NCBI GenBank assembly: GCA_016214955.1
Contig: JACRMN010000008.1
Span: 1-46,257, forward strand
Origin: Deltaproteobacteria bacterium
Lineage (GTDB): Bacteria; Myxococcota; Myxococcia; Myxococcales; Anaeromyxobacteraceae
Reading direction: 5' to 3'
Length of the DNA: 46,257 nucleotides
The notes under the pieces are model-generated. The model was not told the DNA's origin, ran no database searches, and saw only the letters and a program-made list of their open reading frames with translations. Positions 40,036 through 46,257 of this stretch are shown here, piece after piece. The position numbers were made by a program, and so were the translations under genes. Each line of letters begins with the position of its first letter. The stretch's first letter is position 1.

Positions 40036-40536
40036 ATGCTCACCATCCGCCCCGCCGAGCCGCGCGACGCGGCCCTGCTGCTCCAGCTCGTCCGCGAGCT
40101 GGCCGAGTACGAGAAGCTGGCCCACGAGGTGGAGGCCACCGCCGAGGACTTCCTCCGCGACGGCTTCGGCCCGCGGCCGCGCTTCGAGGCCGCCGTGGCC
40201 GAGTGGGACGGCACCCCGGCCGGATTCGCGCTCTGGTTCTACAACTACTCCACCTTCGCCGGCCGCCACGGCCTCTACCTCGAGGACCTGTTCGTGCGCC
40301 CCCCCTTCCGCGGCAAGGGGATCGGCAAGGCGCTCCTGGTCCACCTGGCCGGCCTGGCCGCCGCCCAGGGCTGCGCCCGGTACCAGTGGCAGGTGCTCGA
40401 CTGGAACACCCCCTCCATCCGCTTCTACGAGGCGCTGGGAGCCCGGAAGTTCCCGGAGTGGCTGACCATGCGCGTCGCCGGTCCGGACATCGCCCGGCTG
40501 GCGGGGCAGCAGCCGGCCCCACCCCGGGTTCCTTGA
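40036..40536 (+). CDS. GNAT N-acetyltransferase (diamine acetyltransferase-like)
   Basis: 166 aa, one GNAT domain. It starts MLTIRPAEPRDAALLLQLVRELAEYEKL, typical of the spermidine/spermine acetyltransferase-like subgroup. FNYSTF-like FYNYSTFAGRHGLYLEDLFV follows, then the acetyl-CoA pyrophosphate loop RGKGIGKALL. The last part is DWNTPSIRFYEALGA, where the catalytic Tyr lies in these enzymes. It acetylates a primary amine; the polyamine preference is an inference from similarity. It is monocistronic and divergent from the giant TPR gene. Confidence 0.9.
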   Translation: MLTIRPAEPRDAALLLQLVRELAEYEKLAHEVEATAEDFLRDGFGPRPRFEAAVAEWDGTPAGFALWFYNYSTFAGRHGLYLEDLFVRPPFRGKGIGKALLVHLAGLAAAQGCARYQWQVLDWNTPSIRFYEALGARKFPEWLTMRVAGPDIARLAGQQPAPPRVP

Positions 40537-40604
40537 CAGGTGCGGCGGCCTCCGCCGTCAATGGGCGACACCCACAACCCGCCCGTCGCCGGAGGTCGCG
40601 CCCC

Positions 40605-41108
40605 GTGAGCCAGCCCGCCGCCCCCGAGATCTCGCCCCCGCCCCCCGGCCGCGTGCGCGCGCCGCAGGACCTCTTGGCCGGCGGGAGCCTGGTGGCGCTC
40701 TCCGCCTTCGCGCTCTGGGCCGGCCGCGAGCTGCCGGGGGGCCGGCTCGGCGCCATCGGAGCCGGCTTCCTGCCTCGGGTGCTGGCGACGCTCGTCGGCG
40801 TGTGCGGCCTGTGGCTCGTGGCCTTCGCCTTCCTGCGGCGCGGCGATCCGCTGGCGCGCTGGTCGCTGCGGCCGGCGCTGTTCGTGTGCCTGGGGGTGGT
40901 GGGCTTCGCGCTCACCATCCGCTCGCCCGGCCTGGCGGTGGCCGGGCCGCTGGTGGTGCTGGTGAGCGGCGCCGCGTCGCCCGAGACCCGCGCTCGCGAG
41001 CTCCTCCTGTTCGCGGCCGTCCTCACCGCCGCCTGCACCGTGCTCTTCCGCTTCCTCCTCCACCTGCCCATCCCCATCCTGCGCCTCGGCGGCTGGGTGA
41101 ACCTCTAG
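40605..41108 (+). CDS. tctB: Tripartite tricarboxylate transporter small membrane subunit TctB
   Basis: 167 aa from a GTG with GGAGG 9 nt upstream. Four hydrophobic helices and the pattern DLLAGGSLVALSAFALWAGRELPGG ... GAGFLPRVLATLVGVCGL fit TctB proteins. The N-terminal 20 residues are Pro-rich and cytoplasmic. It partners with TctA in a secondary, binding-protein-dependent carboxylate importer. tctA begins 2 nt after its stop codon, so the genes are one operon. Confidence 0.9.
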   Translation: MSQPAAPEISPPPPGRVRAPQDLLAGGSLVALSAFALWAGRELPGGRLGAIGAGFLPRVLATLVGVCGLWLVAFAFLRRGDPLARWSLRPALFVCLGVVGFALTIRSPGLAVAGPLVVLVSGAASPETRARELLLFAAVLTAACTVLFRFLLHLPIPILRLGGWVNL

Positions 41109-41110
41109 CC

Positions 41111-42613
41111 ATGGCCGACCTGCTCGCCAACCTGTCGCTGGGCTTCCAGGTGGCCCTCTCCCTGCAGAACCTGGGGCTGGCGCTGGTGGGCTGCCTGGTG
41201 GGGACGCTCATCGGCGTGCTCCCCGGCGTGGGCCCCATCGCCACCATCACCATGCTCCTGCCCATCACCTTCGGCATGCCGCCGGTGGGGGCGCTCATCA
41301 TGCTGGCCGGCATCTACTACGGCGCCCAGTACGGAGGCTCCACCACCGCCATCCTGGTGAACATCCCCGGCGAGGTGACGGCGGTGGTCACCACCCTCGA
41401 CGGCCACCAGATGGCGCGCCAGGGGCGCGCCGGCGCGGCGCTGGGCGTGGCGGCGCTGGGCTCTTTCTTCGCCGGCTGCGTGGCCACGGTGGTCACCGCG
41501 GCGCTGGCGGTGCCCCTCACCCGCCTGGCGCTCGTCTTCGGCCCGGCCGAGTACGCCTCCCTCATGACCATGGGGCTCGCCTTCGCGGTGGTGCTGGCCC
41601 GCGGGTCGATCCTCAAGTCCATCGCCATGACGCTCATCGGGCTGCTGCTCTCCACCGTGGGCACCGACCTCGAGACCGGCGTCGAGCGCATGACCTTCGG
41701 CCAGAACGCGCTGGCCGACGGCATCGACTTCGCGGTGCTGGCCATGGGGCTCTTCGGGTTCGCCGAGGTGCTGCGCAACCTCGACGGCGCCGGGGCCCGC
41801 GACGTGGTGCACAAGGCCATCGGGCGGCTCCTGCCCTCGGGGCCGGAGCTCCGCCAGTCGGCCGGTCCGGCGGCGCGCGGCACGCTCCTGGGCGCGGTGC
41901 TGGGCATCCTCCCCGGCAACGGGGCCGTGCTCGGCCCCTTCGCCTCCTACGCGCTGGAGAAGAAGCTGGCCAGGGACCCGAGCCGCTTCGGCCGCGGCGC
42001 CATCGAGGGCGTGGCCGGGCCGGAGGCGGCCAACAACGCCGGGGCCCAGACCTCCTTCATCCCGCTGCTCACCCTGGGCATCCCGCCCAACGCCGTCATG
42101 GCGCTGATGGTCGGGGCCATGACCATCCACGGCATCGTGCCCGGCCCGCTGGTGATGAGCCGCAACCCGTCCCTGTTCTGGGGGCTGGTGGTCAGCATGT
42201 GGATCGGCAACCTCATGCTGCTGGTCATCAACCTGCCGCTCATCGGGCTGTGGGTGCGGCTCCTGCGGGTGCCCTACCGGCTCATGTTCCCGGCCATCCT
42301 CCTCTTCTGCTGCATCGGCATCTACTCGGTGAACAACTCGCCCTCCGACGTGCTCTTCACCGCCGGCTTCGCGCTGGTGGGCTACGCCGCCGGCAAGGTG
42401 GGCTTCGAGAGCGCGCCGCTCCTGCTCGGCTACGTGCTGGGCCGCCTGCTGGAGGAGAACCTGCGCCGCGCCCTGGCCATCGCCCGCGGCGACCTCGCCA
42501 CCTTCCTCCACCGCCCCATCAGCGCCGGCCTGCTCGCCGTGGCGGTGCTGGTGCTGGGCGTCGCGCTGCTGCCCTCCATCCGCCGGGGGCGCGAGGAGGT
42601 CTTCACCGAGTGA
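41111..42613 (+). CDS. tctA: Tripartite tricarboxylate transporter large membrane subunit TctA
   Basis: 500 aa, the normal family length, with about twelve membrane helices. The two conserved family motifs are clear: GTLIGVLPGVGPIATITMLLP with the following GIYYGAQYGGSTTAILVNIPGE, and in the second half GAVLGILPGNGAVLGPF with PEAANNAGAQTSFIPLLTLGIPPNAVMALM. It is the transport channel of the system, driven by an ion gradient. The next gene, tctC, follows after 41 nt. Confidence 0.96.
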   Translation: MADLLANLSLGFQVALSLQNLGLALVGCLVGTLIGVLPGVGPIATITMLLPITFGMPPVGALIMLAGIYYGAQYGGSTTAILVNIPGEVTAVVTTLDGHQMARQGRAGAALGVAALGSFFAGCVATVVTAALAVPLTRLALVFGPAEYASLMTMGLAFAVVLARGSILKSIAMTLIGLLLSTVGTDLETGVERMTFGQNALADGIDFAVLAMGLFGFAEVLRNLDGAGARDVVHKAIGRLLPSGPELRQSAGPAARGTLLGAVLGILPGNGAVLGPFASYALEKKLARDPSRFGRGAIEGVAGPEAANNAGAQTSFIPLLTLGIPPNAVMALMVGAMTIHGIVPGPLVMSRNPSLFWGLVVSMWIGNLMLLVINLPLIGLWVRLLRVPYRLMFPAILLFCCIGIYSVNNSPSDVLFTAGFALVGYAAGKVGFESAPLLLGYVLGRLLEENLRRALAIARGDLATFLHRPISAGLLAVAVLVLGVALLPSIRRGREEVFTE

Positions 42614-42654
42614 CCCGCCGCGACCCGCCCCACCCCCGATCGAAAGGAGCCACC

Positions 42655-43626
42655 ATGCGCCTCTTCGCCCTCCTCCTCCTCGCCGCCCTCTCGCTGCCGC
42701 AGCGCGCCGCCGCCGCCTGGCCGGAGCGCCCGGTGACCATGATCGTCCCCTTCGCCGCCGGCGGCCCCACCGACGTGGTGGCCCGCATCGTGGGCGAGCA
42801 CATGTCGCGCACGCTGGGCCAGCAGGTGGTCATCGAGAACGTGGCCGGCGCCGGCGGCACCACCGGCATCACCCGGGCCGCCCAGTCGGCGCCCGACGGC
42901 TACACCATCATGATGGGCCACATGGGCACCCACGGCGCTGCGCCGGCGGTGTACCCCGGGCTCAAGTACGACCCGGTGAAGGACTTCGCCCCGGTGGGCA
43001 TGGCCGCGGGCACACCCATCGTCATCGTGGCCAAGAAGGCCTTCCCGGCAAAGGACCTGGCCGAGTTCGTGGCCTACGCCAGGAAGAACGGCGACAAGCT
43101 CAACGAGGGGCACGCCGGGGTGGGCTCGGTGTCCTTCACCACCTGCTCGCTCCTCAACTCGGTGCTGGGCATCAAGCCCACCCGCGTCGTCTACCGCGGC
43201 ACCGGCCCGGCGCTGAACGACCTGGTCTCCGGCCAGATCGACTACATGTGCGACCAGATCGTGAACCTGGTGCCCCAGATCCAGGCGGGCACCATCCGCG
43301 CCTACGCCGTGGCCCTGCCGGCCCGCTCCCCTGCCCTCCCCGACGTGCCCACCACCAAGGAGGGCGGCCTGCCCGAGTACCAGGTCAGCGCCTGGAACGC
43401 GGTGTTCGCCCCCAAGGGCACGCCCCGGGAGATCGTGACCAGGCTCAACGGCGCGCTCCTCCAGGCGCTGGCCGACCCGGCCACCCGCAAGCGGCTCCTC
43501 GATCTGGGCGCCGATCTCTCCGACACGGCCTCGCAGTCGCCGGAGGGGCTGCAGAAGCTGGTGGAGAGCGAGGTGGCCCGCTGGTCGAAGGTGCTGAAGG
43601 AGACCGGCGCGGCCGCGCCCAAGTAG
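42655..43626 (+). CDS. tctC: Tripartite tricarboxylate transporter binding protein TctC (Bug family)
   Basis: 323 aa. AAAGGAG lies 6 nt before the ATG. A signal peptide of about 20 residues ends in AAAAW. The mature protein starts PERPVTMIVPFAAGGPTDVVARIV, the Bug-family opening, and has ENVAGAGGTTG, DGYTIMMGHMGTHG, FAPVGMAAGTPIVIV and the NDLVSGQIDYMCDQ pattern. It binds a carboxylate in the periplasm through two water-bridged loops. The ligand (citrate, tricarballylate, nicotinate, aromatic acid or other) cannot be read from sequence. A perfect hairpin follows the gene. Confidence 0.95.
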   Translation: MRLFALLLLAALSLPQRAAAAWPERPVTMIVPFAAGGPTDVVARIVGEHMSRTLGQQVVIENVAGAGGTTGITRAAQSAPDGYTIMMGHMGTHGAAPAVYPGLKYDPVKDFAPVGMAAGTPIVIVAKKAFPAKDLAEFVAYARKNGDKLNEGHAGVGSVSFTTCSLLNSVLGIKPTRVVYRGTGPALNDLVSGQIDYMCDQIVNLVPQIQAGTIRAYAVALPARSPALPDVPTTKEGGLPEYQVSAWNAVFAPKGTPREIVTRLNGALLQALADPATRKRLLDLGADLSDTASQSPEGLQKLVESEVARWSKVLKETGAAAPK

Positions 43627-43650
43627 CCGCCGACCCCCGGCCGCCGGTTT

Positions 43651-43682
43651 GCCGCGCGCCCCTTCGTGGCCGGGCGCGCGGC
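43651..43682 (+). terminator. Hairpin terminator after tctC
   Basis: GCCGCGCGCCC and GGGCGCGCGGC are perfect 11-bp arms around a 10-nt loop, 24 nt after the tctC stop codon. No T-run follows. The next gene has its own -10 element 11 nt later. Confidence 0.6.
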
Positions 43683-43693
43683 GCCGCAGGGGT

Positions 43694-43699
43694 TACCCT
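43694..43699 (+). promoter_or_regulatory. Candidate -10 element of the outer-membrane protein gene
   Basis: TACCCT ends 6 nt before the ATG at 43706, directly downstream of the tctC hairpin. Confidence 0.4.
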
Positions 43700-43705
43700 G
43701 GACTC

Positions 43706-44440
43706 ATGCGGGCCGCGCTCGTCACCGCCGCCGCTGCGCTGCTCCTCGTGCTGGTGCCGGGGCGCGCCTCCGGCGGAGCCGTGGCCACACCGGTGGGTCC
43801 CACCGCGATCCCTCGCGACTACTGCGGCAGCGACCCGGCACCCGCAGGCTGGCGCTTCTCGGCCGGCTACGGCCTGCTGCAGAGCACCATCCGCTTCACC
43901 GGCGTCTCGGCGGACTTCACCCACCACTCGGTGCTGGCCGGGGTGAGCCGTCGGCTGCGCCACGACCTGACGGTGCAGCTCTCGGCCGGGGCGCTGCTGT
44001 CCGGCACCTGGAACCTCCCCGGGGCACCGGGCACGCTGAACGCCGGCCCGATGGCCCAGCTCTCGGCCACCTGGATGGCGCTCGAGGGGGGCAGCGGCTG
44101 GCCCTTCGTGGCGCTGGGTGCCGGCCTCTCGGCCTTCACCGCCGGCGTGAGCGGCGCGGGCAACGTCGGCATCGAGAGCGTCACGGCCGGCGACCTCTCG
44201 CTCTCGGCCACGGTGGGCCGCTCCCTGTGGGGCACCGTCGCGCCCTACGTCGGTGCCCGGGTGTTCGGCGGCCCGGTGCACTGGACGCTCGGCGGCCAGA
44301 AGCGCTCCGGCGACGACACCCACCATTTCCAGGTGGCCCTGGGGCTGGCGGCGGCGCTCCCGGCCGGCTTCGACCTCCTCGTCGAGGGCTCGCCCCTGGG
44401 CCAGAGGAGCATCTCGGCCAGCGCCGGCTGGTCCTTCTAG
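43706..44440 (+). CDS. Putative outer-membrane beta-barrel protein
   Basis: 244 aa. A signal peptide of about 22-24 residues is clear. The mature part alternates hydrophobic and polar residues in many short strands (WRFSAGYGLLQSTIRF, LTVQLSAGALLSG, PMAQLSATWMAL, PFVALGAGLSAFTAG, DLSLSATVGRSL, VAPYVGARVFGG, HFQVALGLAAALP). It ends SISASAGWSF with a terminal Phe, the sorting signal of outer-membrane barrels. An 8- to 10-strand barrel is likely. The family is unrecognised. The esterase gene begins 52 nt downstream. Confidence 0.72.
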   Translation: MRAALVTAAAALLLVLVPGRASGGAVATPVGPTAIPRDYCGSDPAPAGWRFSAGYGLLQSTIRFTGVSADFTHHSVLAGVSRRLRHDLTVQLSAGALLSGTWNLPGAPGTLNAGPMAQLSATWMALEGGSGWPFVALGAGLSAFTAGVSGAGNVGIESVTAGDLSLSATVGRSLWGTVAPYVGARVFGGPVHWTLGGQKRSGDDTHHFQVALGLAAALPAGFDLLVEGSPLGQRSISASAGWSF

Positions 44441-44492
44441 CGGCACCCCGGCGAGCGCTTCCCGGCCCCTGCGGCCTCTGGTACGAGGGGCC

Positions 44493-45494
44493 ATGAACGG
44501 ACGGCTCGTCACGGCCCGGCTCCGCGCCCGGGTGCTCGAGGGGAACCCGCTCGGCGACCCCGCCGAGCGCGAGGTGCTCGCCTGGCTGCCCGCCTCCCAC
44601 CGGCGCGGGGTGCGGCTCCCGGCGGTCTACTTCCTCCACGGCTTCAGCGGCAGCCTGCGCTCCTGGACCAACGTCTCCCCCTTCGGCCGCACCGTGCCCG
44701 AGCGCATCGACGACCTCCACGCCGCCGGCGAGCTCCCCGACTTCGCCGCCGTGTTCGTGGACGGCTGGACCGGCATCGGCGGCAGCCAGTGGGTCAACAG
44801 CGAGGCGGTGGGCCGCTACCGCGACTACGTGGTGGAGGACGTGGTCCCCTTCGCCGAGCAGGAGTGGGGGCTCCTGCCCGAGGCCGGCGCCCGGGCTGTG
44901 GTGGGCAAGAGCTCGGGCGGCTACGGCGCGCTGGTGATGGCGCGCCACCACTCCGACGTCTTCGCCCACGTCGGCTGCCACGCCGGCGACGCCGGCTTCG
45001 AGTACTGCTACCTGCACGACTTCCCCCGGGCGGCGGCGGCGCTGGAGGGCACCGACGCAGCCGCCTGGATGGAAGGGCTCAAGGAGCGGGCCCGCGAGCG
45101 GCGCATGGACGGCGACGACTTCTCGGTGCTCAACGTCATCGCCATGGCCGCCGCCTACTCGCCGCGGGCCGGCGAGCCGCTGGGCCTGGAGCTGCCCTTC
45201 GACCCCGACACCTGCGCGGTGCGGCCGGCGGTCTGGGAGCGCTGGCTGGAGAACGACCCGGCCCGCTTCGTGGCCGGCGCGCTCGACTCCTTCCGGCGCC
45301 TCGAGACCCTGTTCCTGGACTGCGGCCGCTTCGACGAGTTCCAGCTCCGCTGGGGCGCCCGCATGGTGGTGAAGGCGCTCGAGGAGGCCGGCATCCCGGT
45401 CACCTACGAGGAGTTCGACGACGGCCACCGCGGCATCGACTACCGCTACGACCGCTCGCTGCGCCTCATCGTCCCGCGGCTGCGGCGGGGCTAG
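44493..45494 (+). CDS. Alpha/beta-hydrolase esterase (esterase D-like)
   Basis: 333 aa without a signal peptide. The oxyanion-hole region is VYFLHGFSGS at 45-54. The nucleophile elbow is GKSSGGYGA with Ser140. An acidic residue in LFLDCGRFDEFQL and the His in FDDGHRGIDYRYD complete a plausible Ser-Asp-His triad. This layout matches the esterase D / putative esterase family (S-formylglutathione hydrolase and mycolyltransferase relatives). The natural ester is not known. GAGGGG lies just 2 nt before the ATG, which is close. It may be co-transcribed with the outer-membrane protein gene. Confidence 0.85.
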   Translation: MNGRLVTARLRARVLEGNPLGDPAEREVLAWLPASHRRGVRLPAVYFLHGFSGSLRSWTNVSPFGRTVPERIDDLHAAGELPDFAAVFVDGWTGIGGSQWVNSEAVGRYRDYVVEDVVPFAEQEWGLLPEAGARAVVGKSSGGYGALVMARHHSDVFAHVGCHAGDAGFEYCYLHDFPRAAAALEGTDAAAWMEGLKERARERRMDGDDFSVLNVIAMAAAYSPRAGEPLGLELPFDPDTCAVRPAVWERWLENDPARFVAGALDSFRRLETLFLDCGRFDEFQLRWGARMVVKALEEAGIPVTYEEFDDGHRGIDYRYDRSLRLIVPRLRRG

Positions 45495-46059
45495 GAGGTC
45501 GCTGAAATAGTCCCCTGAGAGGCGGTGCGGGTCCTGTCGGCTTCGCCGGGGCGCGGCCGCGGCGTGTCCTCGGCGGCGGGCGGCCGCTTGAACATGGGTG
45601 GGCTAAGCTGTGGCGGCGACGTCGTAGAGCGGGAAGATCGGAGCCGCGCGCTCCGACGCCGTTCGCGGCAGCGGCAGTCGAGAAGGTGACGGACAGGCCC
45701 GTGGCACTGCTTTGCGAGCCCCGCCTGCGGTACGGCGCGTCGCGCCCCGGGCTTCGCTGCCACCCGCACCGCCCCAAGCGCGACCAGGCCCAGGAGGGGG
45801 CCGTGCCGGAGTGGGCCGGGGGGGGCCGTGCCGGACAAGAACCGCAGCGATAGCGCAGGAGTCACCGCGTGTCTGCGGACGTTGACGCGAGGTGATCGAC
45901 CTCGCCGGCGCAAACCATCACCCGGCGGGGCATGGTCGCGCCGCGTGAACGGGCGAAGGCCGGACGCCCGAGGCCAAGGAGCGTCGTCGAGGTAGCGCCC
46001 GGCCGGCCGAAGGCGAGCCTCCGGCAACACCGGGCCAGCAGCGGCGGCGAAGGAGGAGC
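45495..46059. other. Gene-free region of 565 nt beside a transposase fragment
   Basis: I see no credible gene; frames are short and have no family character. The region holds a 15-bp direct repeat, GGGGGCCGTGCCGGA, at 45796-45810 and 45821-45835, and a hairpin, CGGAGC-cgcgc-GCTCCG, at 45639-45655. It may be the flank of the transposase gene or the remains of a decayed element. Confidence 0.5.
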
Positions 46060-46257
46060 TCAGGCCCGCGCAACGAGCTCGCCCGGAGGGGAGAGCCCGC
46101 AGGCGCGAAGCCGCCTGGCCACCCAGCGCTCCTCGCCGATGAAGGGCGCATCGACCAGGTCTCGCCGGCGCGTCAGCAGCGCCTCGACCAGCGGGACGGC
46201 GAAGAGGTGCAGATAGGCCTTGCGGCGCTCGGCGCCGGTCCGGCCCAGCGCGAGGTA
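46060..46257 (-). CDS. REP-associated tyrosine transposase-like protein, C-terminal part
   Basis: 65 residues and a stop codon are visible; the gene continues beyond the window. The frame begins YLALGRTGAERRKAYLHLF and goes on to FIGEERWVARRL, which matches the tail of Y1/IS200-like REP-associated transposases, in which YRALG-x-ERxxAYRxLF is followed by a short helical end. These single-copy enzymes use a catalytic Tyr on single-stranded DNA hairpins. The catalytic HUH and Tyr motifs are outside the window, so activity cannot be judged. Confidence 0.6.
   Translation of the reverse strand, partial: YLALGRTGAERRKAYLHLFAVPLVEALLTRRRDLVDAPFIGEERWVARRLRACGLSPPGELVARA

Noticed and set aside
35030-40465. 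Open frame of about 1800 codons on the plus strand opposite the giant TPR gene
   Set aside because: The translation is a Gln/Leu/Gly/Arg-rich shadow. The minus strand has a clear TPR and C39-like protein.

Overview
The window is about 46 kb of very GC-rich bacterial chromosome. Strong Shine-Dalgarno sites, G/C-ending codons, many TPR proteins and histidine kinases, large repeat lipoproteins and a rubrerythrin operon suggest a myxobacterium, most likely near Anaeromyxobacter (Myxococcota). This is an inference from gene style and content. No rRNA, tRNA or CRISPR array was seen.

Layout. 1-425 is an edge fragment plus tandem palindromic repeats. 426-3297 (minus) holds an OmpA-type lipoprotein, a PLP-dependent aromatic-amino-acid-type decarboxylase and a DEDDh exonuclease. 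3507-5951 (plus) is a GAF histidine kinase followed 3 nt later by a methyltransferase. 5966-12344 (mostly minus) holds a beta-propeller lipoprotein, an Acg-like nitroreductase, a zinc-ribbon membrane protein and a J-domain/zinc protein. 12410-14824 (plus) is a cNMP/CBS/DUF294 protein paired with a DnaQ-like exonuclease. 14836-19515 (minus) is a three-gene envelope-signalling operon: hybrid kinase, TonB-dependent receptor and YfiR-like protein. 19725-20279 holds three very small membrane-protein genes. 20330-22726 (minus) is a rubrerythrin / Fe-S protein / DUF3501 operon behind a promoter that overlaps a palindrome. 22931-30015 is a mixed set: a calcium-loop protein, a TPR protein, a DHOD-like flavoprotein, a DgkA-like kinase, a 54-aa protein, RarD, a Gly-rich lipoprotein and a universal stress protein. 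30206-34146 (plus) is a compact homogentisate pathway operon (fah-maiA-hpd-hmgA). 34240-39835 holds a small TPR protein and a 1656-aa TPR protein with an embedded C39-like cysteine peptidase domain. 40036-45494 (plus) holds a GNAT enzyme, a tctBAC tripartite transporter, an outer-membrane protein and an esterase. The right edge carries the C-terminus of a REP-type tyrosine transposase.

How the genes work together. hpd, hmgA, maiA and fah convert 4-hydroxyphenylpyruvate to fumarate and acetoacetate. tctBAC would import a carboxylate. The rubrerythrin operon looks like a peroxide/oxygen defence unit. The kinase/receptor/YfiR operon looks like a trans-envelope relay in which a kinase takes the place of the YfiN diguanylate cyclase. 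A recurring feature is a TANNNT-like -10 hexamer only 5-10 nt before the start codon of genes without a Shine-Dalgarno site, which suggests leaderless transcripts.
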